Positions 1 through 8,582 of a stretch of DNA of 64,000 nt are shown one piece after another; the first letter of the stretch is position 1, and each line of letters begins with the position of its first letter. This DNA comes from Muscardinus avellanarius (Eukaryota > Chordata > Mammalia > Rodentia > Gliridae). The DNA is taken from the NCBI GenBank assembly GCA_963383645.1, contig OY726573.1, positions 14,051,989 through 14,115,988 on the forward strand. Reading direction: 5' to 3'. The notes below the pieces were generated by a model. The model ran no database searches. It worked only from the letters and a program-made list of their open reading frames with translations, and had not been told where the DNA came from. The translations under genes were made by a program, and so were the position numbers.

Positions 1-21
1 CATGAAAAAAAAAAAAAAGAC

Positions 22-156
22 ATGTGGGAGGCATCACACATCTGATTTTGAATTATACTACAGAAGCTATAATAACAAAAATAACATGGTATTGGCATGA
101 AAAACAAATAAGTAGAATAGAAGATATAAAGACAGTTTCTCACACAAATAGCCTGT
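22..156 (+). mobile_element. L1 ORF2 fragment, first part of a split L1
   Basis: The stretch matches the conserved part of mammalian L1 ORF2 before its 3' end (ACTACAGAAGCTATAATAAC, then ATGGTATTGGCATGAAAAAC). The same L1 appears to resume at about 1001, where the next ORF2 piece (GACAAAGGTGCCAAAAACAT) begins. It is decayed by stops and small indels and is not coding. Confidence 0.75.
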
Positions 157-165
157 CCCCCCCCA

Positions 166-370
166 CCCTGTGGTACTGAGGATTAAATCCAGGAACATCA
201 TTCTACTTCCAAGCTAAACCCCCAACCCTATATTTTATTCTTTATATTGAAACAGGGTCTCACTAAGTTGCGGAAGGTGTAAGTAGCTGAGGCTGGCTGC
301 GAACCTGTGATCCTCCTGTCTCGGCTTTCCAAGTACTGGGATTACAAGTGTGTGCCACCACGCCCAGCTC
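166..370 (-). mobile_element. B1-ID SINE, old type
   Basis: Read on the minus strand: the ID half is at the left (GGTACTGAGGATTAAATCC) and the B1 half ends in GTGTGCCACCACGCCCAGCT. It is diverged. It lies in the insert that splits the plus-strand L1. Confidence 0.85.
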
Positions 371-386
371 AGTTGATTTTTGTTTT

Positions 387-582
387 TTTGTTTTTTGTTT
401 TTTTTTTTTTGGTGGTACTGGGGTTCCTGGAAGCCCTTCTACCTCCGGGCTACACTCCCAGACCTATTTTACTTTTTGGAAATAGGGTCTCTTAAGCTAG
501 CGCGGCTGGCTTCGAACCTGCGCGATCCTCCTGTCTCCGCCTCCCAAGCGCGGGGATTACAAGCGTGCGCCGCCACGCCCGG
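387..582 (-). mobile_element. B1-ID SINE, T type
   Basis: It carries the T-type signature: the GGTTCCTGGAAGCCCTTC tail, the short junction GGGTCTCTTAAGCTAGCG, and the CpG-rich end GCCGCCACGCCCGGCC. The T-rich run at 373-410 is its A tail read in reverse. Confidence 0.9.
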
Positions 583-589
583 CCTTCGA

Positions 590-1000
590 TTGATCTTTTC
601 ATATGTATCATTGGTGCATTGCAGTCACACATCATAATGAAATTCAGTGATGGGGACAGACATCCACACAGCACTTTGTGAGCTGCCCCCAGCGCCTACC
701 GCACTCCTCCTCTTCCCTGCACATGATATTGAGGTTGACGTGGATAATTTCACATATGTAAAACATCAATAAGGGTTTCCTTCATCAAGTCTCCTTCCCC
801 TCTTCTCCCTCCTCTAGAATCTCTTCTTTGCTCCACTGGGGTTTCTCCTTTATCTGGATCCCCCTGGTATTCCAATTTCTCCCTGGCTTCCACAGATGAG
901 AGAAAACACGTGAGAACTCTCTGTGACTGGCTAATCCCATCTAACACGATGTTCTTCCGTTCCATCCATTTTCCTGCAAATGGCATGATTTTGTACTTTA
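590..1000 (-). mobile_element. L1 3' end, 5'-truncated, inserted in another L1
   Basis: The reverse complement reads as the end of L1 ORF2 and the 3' UTR: ATGCCATTTGCAGGAAAATG, then a CGTGTTTTCTCTCATCTGTG-like 3' UTR motif and the purine-rich end. The same 3' UTR region occurs in the plus-strand L1 at 2800-3000. Sequence on both sides (22-156 and 1001 onward) belongs to one plus-strand L1, so this is a later insertion. The exact ends are uncertain. Confidence 0.7.
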
Positions 1001-1730
1001 TTAACCAGTTGGTATTGACAAAGGTGCCAAAAACATAATCTGGAAGAAAGACAACCTTTTCAACAAGCGGTACTAGGAAGAGGATCTCCACAGACCAAAA
1101 AATAAAATGAGACCCCTTTCTCTCACTTTGCGCAAAAGTCAAGATGAATCAAAGACCCCAAAGTTACACCGGCAGCTTTGTGATTCCCAGAAGAAAACAT
1201 AGGACCAATTCTTCCGCCTAGAGGCACCGGTAAGACTTCCTCAGGTGACCCCAGAGCTCAGGGAATGAAACCAAGAATCAACGAAGAGGACGGCATCAAA
1301 GTAAAAAGCTCCTATGCAGCAAAGGAAACGAGAGTCTGAAGAGAGAATCAACAGAAGGTGGGAAAAACCTTGGCCATTTATTCCTCGAACCGAGGAATAA
1401 TGTCTAGAATCTATGAAAAACTCAAAACACTTAACACTAAAATTGAGACCCAATCAAAAAAAGGTCAGCTGAACTGAATAGACACCCCTCAAAGAAGATA
1501 TACAAATGGCCAACAAATATATGAGAAAATGTTCAACGCCTTAGCCATTAGCGAAGTGGGAATCAAAACTACACCGAGATTTCACCTAACACCAGTCAGA
1601 ATGGCAGTCATCAATACAAACAACAATAATGCTGGCAAGGATGCGGGCAAGGGAGACGTCTTCTACACTGATGTGTTGTGGGATTGTGAATGAAGATAAC
1701 CATAATTGTATGGAGGTTTCTCAAAAGACG
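1001..1730 (+). mobile_element. L1 ORF2 3' part (decayed)
   Basis: It matches the L1 ORF2 carboxyl-terminal region: GACAAAGGTGCCAAAAACAT at about 1017, the CTCAAAGAAGATATACAAAT motif near 1490, and the block ACACCAGTCAGAATGGCAGT near 1590. It continues the piece at 22-156 and resumes after the SINE cluster at about 2565. Many stops and indels make it non-functional. Confidence 0.85.
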
Positions 1731-1852
1731 AGGCATGGAGCTGAGCGTAGAAGCACATGCTTTCTATCTCATTACTTGGGAGGCTGAGACAGGAGGAGTG
1801 CAGGTTCGTGGCCAGCCTCAGAAATTTAGTGAGACCCTCCACAACTTAGACT
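1728..1852 (+). mobile_element. B1-like half of an old SINE
   Basis: The B1 half reads forward (ACTTGGGAGGCTGAGACAGG, then GGCCAGCCTCAG). No ID half follows; it runs straight into a CTTT repeat and an opposite-strand SINE. Confidence 0.75.
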
Positions 1853-1867
1853 CTTCTCTCTTTCTTC

Positions 1868-1908
<41 letters not shown>

Positions 1909-2020
1909 TTTCTTTCTTCCTTTCTTTCTTTCTTTCTTTTTCCTTCTTTCTTCCTTCCTTTCTTCCCTTTCTTTCTCTCTCTCCCTCCCCCTCTCTCTTT
2001 CTCTCTCTCTCTTTCTTTCA
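1853..2020. repeat. (CTTT)n microsatellite
   Basis: About 170 bp of CTTT with CCTT and CTCT variants lies between a plus-strand and a minus-strand SINE. It probably grew from their A-rich tails and gives spurious open frames of F/S/L residues or K/E/R residues. Confidence 0.95.
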
Positions 2021-2032
2021 TTTATTTATTTT

Positions 2033-2216
2033 TGCAATAGAAACCAGGGGCATTCTACTCCGAGTGACACCCCCAGCCCTATTTTTTATTCTTTACTTTG
2101 AAACAATGTCTCACTGAGTTGCAAAGGGCCTCACTAAGTAGCTCAGGCTGTCTGAGTCCCACGTTCTTCCTGTCTCAGCCTCCCAAATTACAAACATGTG
2201 CCACCACATCCGCCTA
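2033..2216 (-). mobile_element. B1-ID SINE, D type
   Basis: Minus-strand copy with the ID half (CAGGGGCATTCTACTCCGAG), TTATTCTTTACTTTGAAACA, and GAGTTGCAAAGGGCCTCACT. It ends in TGCCACCACATCCGCC. Confidence 0.85.
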
Positions 2217-2221
2217 GACTA

Positions 2222-2245
2222 TTTCTTTTTTTCTTTTCTTTCTTT

Positions 2246-2294
<49 letters not shown>

Positions 2295-2471
2295 GTGGTA
2301 CTGGGGTTCCTGGAAACCCTTCTACCTCCGGGCTATACTCCCAGACCTATTTTATATTTTTATTTGGAAACAGGGTCTCTTATGCCAGCGCAGCTGGCTT
2401 CAAACCTGCGTGATCCTCCTGCCTCTGCCTCCCAAGCTTGGGGATTACAAGCGTGCGCCACCACGCCCAGT
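2222..2471 (-). mobile_element. B1-ID SINE, T type, with long poly-T
   Basis: A T run of about 50 bp (2243-2293, the A tail in reverse) precedes a T-type copy with GGTTCCTGGAAACCCTTC and a minus-strand end GCGCCACCACGCCCAG. The long uninterrupted tail and intact CpGs point to a young insertion. Confidence 0.9.
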
Positions 2472-2511
2472 TCTGGCTAGAATATTTCAAGTTAAAAAAA
2501 AAAAAAAAACA

Positions 2512-2560
2512 TAGGGCCGGGGGTATATCTCGAAGCTCAATCTTCGGTACTTAAAAAGAA
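2512..2560 (+). mobile_element. ID half remnant
   Basis: The stretch GGGCCGGGGGTATATCTCGA ... CTTCGGTACTTAAAA is an orphan ID half. It may be the severed right end of the plus-strand SINE half at 1728-1852. Confidence 0.6.
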
Positions 2561-2564
2561 AATA

Positions 2565-3178
2565 AAAGACTATTAGGCATGGAAGCACCGTATGTCCCAG
2601 CTACACCACACCTTGGTATCTTTCCACAAGAATTCAAGTTGGAACACTGTAGTGACGCATGCATATCCAGGTCTGTAACAGCACAATTCAGAAGAGCTAA
2701 ATTGTGGAAACAGCCTAGGTGCCCATCAACAGATGGATGGGTAAAGAAAATGTATTATATACACACAGTGGAGTTTCACTCAGCCGTAAGGAAGAACACA
2801 AGTATGTCATTTTCAGGACAGTGGATGAATTAGAGAATAGCGAGCCACGTGAGATCAGCCGGTCTCAGGAGTTAAGGATCCTCTGTTTTCTCTCATATGT
2901 GGAAGCTGGGGAGAAAATAGGAAACACGGGGGCCCTAGACCACAGGAGAGACAGCAGTGGGCGGTGGGGGACCGTGGGGGACAGGTGGGAGGGCAGGAGG
3001 CGGCGTGAGGAAGGAAACCGCTCCAATAGTGCCATGTCCTCCGTGAAGGTACCACTGCCCATCTCACTGATGTACAGGGAGGAGGAGAGGGAGCGGGAGG
3101 CATGCCCAGGGAAACACGCCAAGAGCTGTAGAAACCACTTTGAACCTCACCGCACCAATAAAATTTTAAAAATGTGGT
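2565..3178 (+). mobile_element. L1 3' end (ORF2 end and 3' UTR)
   Basis: It resumes the plus-strand L1 with the conserved motif AACAGCCTAGGTGCCCATCA near 2710, then AACAGATGGATGGGTAAAGA and the Met-rich end of ORF2. After that comes the 3' UTR (TTTTCTCTCATATGTGGAAG near 2887) and an AATAAAATTTT end at about 3158. The kinase fragment begins just after this end. Confidence 0.85.
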
Positions 3179-3200
3179 AAGGACCTTATGGGGCAGTTAG

Positions 3201-3458
3201 TTGGGCTGGGGTGTGCTGCAGGAGAAGGAGGCCAGGAGGCTGTTCCGGCAGGTGGTTGATGCGGTGAACTACCTGCACCAGAGGCACATCCTGCACAGGG
3301 ACCTGCAGCCGTACAACATCCTCCTGGACTGGCACACTAACGCCAAAGTCATCGACTTTGGGCTGGCCTGCCACTTCAGGCCCGGGCAAGCGGTGACCGA
3401 CTTCTGCGGCAACAAGGGCTACTCTGCTCCGGAGGTGTGCATGCGCGAAGTCTCGTAG
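3201..3458 (+). pseudogene. Protein kinase domain fragment, sperm-motility-kinase/MARK-like
   Basis: An 85-residue open frame, with no ATG at its start, covers kinase subdomains VIa to VIII. It contains FRQVVDAVNYLHQRHILHRD, the catalytic-loop HRD, NILLD, the metal-binding DFG (IDFGLA), the FCG of the activation segment, and APE as SAPEV. A full kinase domain is about 260 residues, so the N-lobe (glycine loop, VAIK lysine) and most of the C-lobe are missing, and a TAG stop follows the APE motif. HRDLKPxN reads HRDLQPYN: the catalytic-loop lysine is replaced by glutamine. The motif spacing resembles rodent sperm motility kinases and MARK-type kinases, but the exact family is inferred. It directly follows an L1 3' end, which fits retroposition, but no poly-A tail was seen. 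Almost certainly non-functional as a kinase. Confidence 0.75.
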
Positions 3459-4612
3459 AAGGCGTCCCATGACAGGTGCCAACGACCACGCTGTGCTTAG
3501 GTATAGACAGTGCCCTGAAGAGCTCCTGTGTTGGTCCAGAGTTGGTGCCACTGAGTCACGTGGTGGTAATCTCATCAGTGGCATCCACTGTGATGGTTTC
3601 CTGGGCGGCGACCTAGGCAGGAGGGCGTGGCCTGGGTGGACCTGGGCGTGGCCTGGGTGGACCTGGGCGTGGCCTGGGGACTTTTGTCTTTGAATCCCTT
3701 GCTTGCTGGCTGGCTGGCTGGCTTCTGGCCTCCATGATGTGAGAGCAGAGCCCTGTTCTCACCCTCCCTCTGCCTTCATAGGCCATGGCTTGAGCCCCGC
3801 ACAGGGAACCAGGCCTGCCGTGGACTGAAACTCCGAGATCTTCAGTAAACCGTGAGCAATTACATCTATGCCTGTAGCATGCGGCGCCATTTCCATCCCC
3901 GCTGTCTCTCCTCACTGTCCCTGAGGCTGACAGCTGGACGCACACTTCACAGACTCCTGTGCCGCCTGGGTTCCAGGGACAGTTTAGGTTTTGCTGCGTC
4001 TGAGCGGGGTCTAGAAGCCTCTGGGCGCTGGCCACTCTCCTCTTGTGTGAGGGAGGCAGCCTGTGGGGCTTGGGCAGCTGCGGTGTCAGCAGCAATGTCC
4101 TGGCCTCTGGTGGACATGGCGCTTCCTGGCTTTCTGACCACAGCTCTGGTCGTAAACCTGGGTGGCGGTGGCCCCTGCTCTGCTCTGTGATGTCAGCGCC
4201 CAGTCCCTCAGCCATATTTCCTTCTGTCTAAAACACTAGAGTGGTCCCTGTGTCCCTGACCAAGGCTCGGGGATGCAGAAGGGGGGTCAGAGGCGAGGCA
4301 GCCATGGGAGCAAGAAGGGCCATGGTGTTGGGGGACCCCAGCTTTACAGGATGGTTAAGACTGATGCGTATTTTCAGGGGCTGGTGAAATGGGGATGCAG
4401 GAGGGGTCAGGTGTTAAGTGCTGGGTGCTGGGAACCAGCTTTTTATAGAATTCAGTGGAAACCAACTGCAGATTCAACCTCCCAGCAAGAAATAATAGGT
4501 TTGAGGTTTCTTTTTTCTTTCTGATTATAAAAACCATACATGCACATCATGTGGGGAAGCAGGAATAGACCTTTTTGCTTGGTTTGTTTCGGTTTTATTA
4601 TTGATTGATTGA
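3459..4612. other. Single-copy DNA, no gene seen
   Basis: No repeat or gene was recognised downstream of the kinase fragment. The region is GC-rich and holds a short 21 bp tandem repeat at 3623-3680. Several open frames up to 200 codons exist on both strands but show no domain. It could include decayed 3' sequence of the kinase source transcript. Confidence 0.5.
3623..3680. repeat. 21 bp tandem repeat, about 2.7 copies
   Basis: The unit GGGCGTGGCCTGGGTGGACC(T) starts at 3623, 3644 and 3665. Copies are nearly identical, which suggests a young minisatellite. The minus strand encodes a PRPGP-like periodic peptide by composition only. Confidence 0.9.
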
Positions 4613-4791
4613 TTTGGTACTGGAGATTGAACCCAGAGGCACTTTACCTCCAAGTGAAACTCACAGCCTTTCTTATTTTTCTTTGGAAATAGAGTCTTGC
4701 TAAGTTGCTGAGGCTGGCCTCGAACCCACAATCCTCTTGTCTCAGCTTCCCAATTACTGGGATTACAGGCATGTGCCACCACACCTGGCTG
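4613..4791 (-). mobile_element. B1-ID SINE, old type
   Basis: ID half GGTACTGGAGATTGAACCCA, then GAAATAGAGTCTTGCTAAG, ending GTGCCACCACACCTGGCT. It is diverged from the young types. Confidence 0.9.
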
Positions 4792-4847
4792 GTTTGGTTT
4801 TAAGCAAGAAAAAGATCATAGAGTATCCCACTCAAAGCATTGGCTGC

Positions 4848-5022
4848 TGGGTGGGATGGTGCGTGCTTGTGATCCCAGTGACTTGGGAGGCTGAGGTAGG
4901 AGGATTTTAAGTTTGTGTCCAGCAAGGGCAACTTAGCCAGATCCTCTTTCAAAATAAAAAATAAATAGGGCTGGGATACAGCTCAGAGGAAGAGCACATC
5001 TGGGTTCTATCCCCAGTACCCC

Positions 5023-5023
<1 letters not shown>
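4848..5023 (+). mobile_element. B1-ID SINE, old type
   Basis: The B1 half starts near GGGTGGGATGGTGCGTGC and the ID half ends at TCTATCCCCAGTACCCCC. A CA repeat follows directly as its tail. Confidence 0.85.

Positions 5024-5076
<53 letters not shown>
5024..5076. repeat. (CA)n microsatellite
   Basis: About 25 CA dinucleotides sit at the 3' end of the SINE just before them. Confidence 0.98.
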
Positions 5077-5078
<2 letters not shown>

Positions 5079-5382
5079 CTATTTGGTTTCTTTCTTTCTG
5101 GTTTCTTTGTATGTTTTTGCACAGCTAACTGAAAACCAGCGAGGCCACAGTGTTGGCAAGAGGAGGCCACGTTTTCCTCTTGAGGTCTTCACAGTCCAGG
5201 GCCTGGTCTTTGCTCTCGTAGGTCCAGGAACATGGTTTTGTCAGTCCACGGAGAATAAAGCAATAACCAAGCCAAGATGGATATTTGTGCCCCAATGCCA
5301 GCGGTTACATCCACAGCAAGCTCTGCAGTGCTCAGGGGACCAGAATGCTAACCCTAGCGAGTCCCTTAAAATAAGGTTTCTT

Positions 5383-5562
5383 AGCCAGGCGTGGTGTTGC
5401 ACGCTTTTAATCCTTGCATTTGGGAGGCTGAGACAGGAGGATCATAGCTCGTGGACAGCCTCAGCTACTTAGTGAGACCCTGTTTCAAAATAAAGAGTAA
5501 AATATAGGGCTAAGGGTGTAGCTGGGAGGTCGAATGTCCCTGGGTTCCCATCCCCAGACCTG
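5383..5562 (+). mobile_element. B1-ID SINE, D-like
   Basis: Starts AGCCAGGCGTGGTGTTGCAC and carries CGTGGACAGCCTCAGCTACT. It ends TTCCCATCCCCAGACCTG. Confidence 0.9.
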
Positions 5563-5599
5563 TAAAAAAATAAACAAAGTTTCTTGGTGAGTACATTAC

Positions 5600-5830
5600 T
5601 CTGCTGAAACTGCTGGAACAGCACCACGAACTCGAGGCTTCACACAACAGAAATGGATTTCCTCAGGGTTCTGAAGGGCAGAAGCCCAAAAGCAAGATCT
5701 TAGCAGAACCAAGCTCCTCTGAAACCAGCAGGGAAGAGCACCCTCCCTCTTCCTGCAGCTCCGAGTGGGGGCCACATCACTCCCGCCCCCTCTCTGCTGT
5801 CACGCCCCCCCCCAGCATCCACATAGACAT
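5600..5830 (+). repeat. Possible ancient interspersed repeat
   Basis: The order of motifs (ACAACAGAAATGGATTTCCT, then GGTTCTGAAGGGCAGAAGCC) resembles a common old mammalian repeat that is usually read as CATAACAAA ... TTCTGGAGGC. A related piece appears at 60440-60520. The family name is not certain. Confidence 0.4.
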
Positions 5831-5924
5831 TCTCCTCACGGTGTAGGGTCTGGCTAAGTTGCTGAGGCTGTGAGACCCTCCTGTCTTTATGATGCTGAGT
5901 AATTTCCTTGTATCCCTTACGTCC

Positions 5925-6056
5925 TCGGGTTTTTATACACAGATGGGTGATGGACTTTGCCAAATACTTTTCTGCATCCATTGAGATGATCACGTGATTT
6001 TTGCCCTCAGTTCTACTTACATGACGGATTACACTTGTTGACCTGGGTGCGTTCAA
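5925..6056 (-). mobile_element. L1 ORF2 reverse-transcriptase fragment, inverted
   Basis: The minus strand encodes a recognisable ORF2 palm-domain stretch (NHVIISMDAEK). It meets a plus-strand ORF2 piece head to head at about 6057. This is the arrangement left by L1 5' inversion (twin priming). Confidence 0.8.
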
Positions 6057-6183
6057 CCATGTAGACCAATGGAACAGAGTAGAAGGTGCCCAAACACATA
6101 CTCACTCGTCCAGCCAATTCGTTTTTTAAAAAAGAGCCTAAGCATATGCTGGAGAAAAGACAGCCTTTCAAAAAATGGTGCTG
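6057..6183 (+). mobile_element. L1 ORF2 fragment, 3' of an inversion junction
   Basis: The stretch GACCAATGGAACAGAGTAGA and ACAGCCTTTCAAAAAATGGT matches ORF2 downstream of the palm domain. It is cut at 6183 by a SINE. A short L1-like piece (GATTTAAAGATACAGTGTG) may follow that SINE at 6394. Confidence 0.8.
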
Positions 6184-6385
6184 TGCCGGACATGAGGGCG
6201 CACGCTTGTCATCCCAGCATTCGGGAGGCTGAGACCTGGAGGATCGCGATTCACGGACAGCCTCAGCTACTCAGTGAGGCCCTCTGCAACTCGGTGAGAC
6301 CCTGTTTCAAAATAAAGAATAAAAAGTAGGGCTGGAGGTGTAACTTGGAGTTTGAATGCCCCTGGGTTTAATCCCCAGAACCGCA
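6184..6385 (+). mobile_element. B1-ID SINE, D type
   Basis: Starts TGCCGGACATGAGGGCGCAC, has ATTCACGGACAGCCTCAGCT and CAAAATAAAGAATAAAAAG, and ends TTAATCCCCAGAACCGC with an A tail. It interrupts the L1 fragment. Confidence 0.92.
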
Positions 6386-6424
6386 AAAAAAAAAGGATTT
6401 AAAGATACAGTGTGTTATATATAC

Positions 6425-6425
<1 letters not shown>

Positions 6426-6470
<45 letters not shown>
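6426..6470. repeat. (TG)n microsatellite
   Basis: About 20 TG units, flanked by TATA-rich sequence. Confidence 0.97.
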
Positions 6471-6478
6471 ATATATTT

Positions 6479-6563
6479 TAAGGACTCCTTCCATCCCATG
6501 CCCTGTGGTCGCTCATGAAGTGTAACTCATGTATTAAATGTTTGTGGTCAGAAAGTCTTTTAT
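6479..6563 (+). repeat. Duplicated unit, copy 1
   Basis: This 85 bp stretch (AAGGACTCCTTCCATCCCAT ...) is about 80% alike to 7415-7503. Most differences are C to T or G to A in this copy, so it looks like a CpG-decayed relative. It could be a local duplication or an unnamed repeat family. Confidence 0.75.
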
Positions 6564-6668
6564 TTATATTGTATTTATAATATGTTTTAAATATATGTAT
6601 TTGTGTGTGTACATATATATGTGTGTGTACTGGGGACAAATTTTATTTTTTTATTTTTTATTTTTTTT

Positions 6669-6819
6669 CCGGTACTGGGGGTGGAACCCAGGGGCTTTTC
6701 TACCTCCGGGCTATACTCCCAGACCTATTTTATACTTTATTTGGACACAGGGTCTCACTAAGTTGCTGAGAGCCTCACTCAGTAGCTGAGGCCGGCTTCG
6801 AACCTGCGCGATCCTCCAT
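6669..6819 (-). mobile_element. B1-ID SINE, F type, truncated
   Basis: ID half CCGGTACTGGGGGTGGAACC and GAGAGCCTCACTCAGTAGCT. The copy stops at CGCGATCCTCC, before the B1 5' end. Confidence 0.88.
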
Positions 6820-6849
6820 CTGGAGAAACATTTTTAAAAGGCTGAGGGT

Positions 6850-7045
6850 GGCCAGGCGTGGTGGCGCACGCTCGTAATCCCCGCGCTTGGGAAGCGGAGA
6901 CAGGAGGATCGCGCAGGTTCGAAGCCAGCCTCGCTGGCTTAAGAGACCCTGTTTCCAAATAAAAATATGAAAAATAGGTCTGAGAGTATAGCCCGGAGGT
7001 AGAAGGGTTTCCAGGAACCCCAGTACCACCAAAAAAAAAAAAAAA
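6850..7045 (+). mobile_element. B1-ID SINE, T type
   Basis: Starts GGCCAGGCGTGGTGGCGCAC, has GCTGGCTTAAGAGACCCTG and AGAAGGGTTTCCAGGAACCC, and ends in an 18 bp A tail. It is opposite in orientation to the SINE at 6669. Confidence 0.93.
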
Positions 7046-7097
7046 AAGGCTGAGGGTATAGCTTGCAGATAAACTATCTCTGGATTCAATTCCTAGT

Positions 7098-7098
<1 letters not shown>
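7046..7098 (+). mobile_element. ID half remnant
   Basis: GGCTGAGGGTATAGCTTGCA to TCAATTCCTAGTAG is an ID half without a B1 half, followed by a GA repeat. Confidence 0.65.
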
Positions 7099-7144
<46 letters not shown>

Positions 7145-7148
7145 GAGA
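7099..7148. repeat. (GA)n microsatellite
   Basis: About 45 bp of GA at the end of an ID remnant. Confidence 0.96.
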
Positions 7149-7181
7149 AGGATTTAAGATGTAGCATGTGTGCATGCATGT

Positions 7182-7316
7182 GTATTATGGTAGTAGAAAT
7201 TCTACCTCTGAGCTACACCCACCCATTTATCCATTTAAGTTTTTCATTTGAAAAGGTCCCACTAAGTTACTGAAGCTGGCCTCAAACCTTCTATAGCTAT
7301 GTGACACCACGCACGG
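7182..7316 (-). mobile_element. B1-ID SINE, old and partial
   Basis: ID half AGAAATTCTACCTCTGAGCT and the B1 end GTGACACCACGCACGG. The internal part is shortened. Confidence 0.75.
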
Positions 7317-7411
7317 AGACCTATGTCCCTGTAGTGTGTATCGGTATCACCCATTGTTGGTTTCAGGAGCTAAGATGTCCACCTCCCGGCCCATCCCTCC
7401 TCCAAGGCCCC

Positions 7412-8077
7412 TTAAGGACTCCCTCCGTCCCACGCCCTGCGGTTGCCCGTGAAGTGTGTGTAACTCCCGTATTCAATGCTTTGGGTCAGAGCGTCTTTTA
7501 TATATGACCATATCGCCGTCCTCCGCTCTGGTTTTGAGTCTGGAAGAGCCTGTTTCCTCGCAAGCAGCACGTATTGGGGAGCCAGCATAGGAGCCAGTGC
7601 ATTCAAACACTGATGCTTCAGCTTAATCCAGGCAAAAGGAAGCCTTTGAGAGCAGCGCAAAATTGGAAAACCGCGACGTAATGGAAGGTGATTGATCCAA
7701 GGTGACAGGCTCGGCGGTATCACCGCGACCACCTCAGAGACTGCCACGCTTCCCAGGAGCTGCAAGAGGGGACCAATTTTTGCCGCCCTCATGGGGTCAG
7801 AGATGATCAGAAGTACAGTCATTTTCTGCGCATTGTTTCTGCTCGATGTGGTTTGGAGGGATTGGGGTGGTTTCTGACAGCAGGCCCTGCTCTCAGGAAG
7901 TAGTCGTTGTACCACGTGGGCGTTGATCGCCGAGGTTACTGACGGGTGTGTTTGCGCATGTTTTCCAGTAATAACTGTCCAATTAATGCATCGGCTTTCG
8001 GCACTTACTGTCTGGCTGGGGTTAGTAATCCCGGGGCAGAGCATGTTTTGCACACTCAAAGCGTGTCTCATTGACAT
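7412..8077 (-). other. Longest non-repetitive open frame, function unknown
   Basis: A 221-codon ATG-started frame runs through sequence with no repeat or low-complexity bias. The predicted protein has no domain, signal peptide or membrane segment that I recognise; it is rich in Ala, Leu, Pro and Ser. Its 3' end overlaps duplicated unit 7415-7503, which also occurs outside the frame, and that argues against a conserved protein. Chance is the simplest explanation, though a frame this long is uncommon in unique DNA. Confidence 0.12.
7415..7503 (+). repeat. Duplicated unit, copy 2
   Basis: AAGGACTCCCTCCGTCCCAC and onward matches 6479-6563 but keeps its CpGs and has an extra GTGT. It overlaps the end of the long minus-strand open frame at 7412-8077. 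Confidence 0.75.
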
Positions 8078-8582
8078 TCATTTGTTCCTACTCACGGGAG
8101 ACCAAGGATTAGCGCATTTTGCTTACCCAGCCAAACCTGTCAGGAGTTCATCATTACACCCTGGGACTCCTCATTCACCTATCGATTTTCTCTTATATTT
8201 GTAAATTGAAATGAAATGGAGAATTGGATTCGATTGGGGGCTGAAATTGCTTCAAGCCGGTTAAGCCTGGGGGAAGAAATCACTTTATGTCTTTTCACAC
8301 GTAGAATCAATCAATGGCTTTGACTGGAAGGTCCTCACAGTCCCCTCCAACTTTTCCACACCCCATTGAAGAGGATTAAACACCAGCATCCACCCTCCAC
8401 CCCTCCTGCACACACATGCGTGCCTCAGGAGGTCGGACGGGGGGCTCGGGTGTGGACAAGGCCTTTGCGAATCTTCTTTTACTGACACACAGTGGTCAGT
8501 GCCAATTTTCATACCTGTAGAATCGCACCTGGACAGGGACTTTTACCTTCAGTGGTCCGTATTGGTCAAAAATGTTTGACAA
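7504..8582. other. Repeat-free block, possible conserved non-coding DNA
   Basis: Over 1 kb without a recognised repeat, in a window where SINEs occur about every 600 bp. AT-rich motifs such as CCAATTAATGCAT near 7979 sit in otherwise balanced sequence. Regulatory function is only an inference from the absence of insertions. Confidence 0.35.

Noticed and set aside
3613..4215. 200-codon minus-strand frame after the kinase fragment
   Set aside because: It is Pro/Arg-rich with a periodic end from the 21 bp repeat, has no domain, and is overlapped by frames on the other strand.
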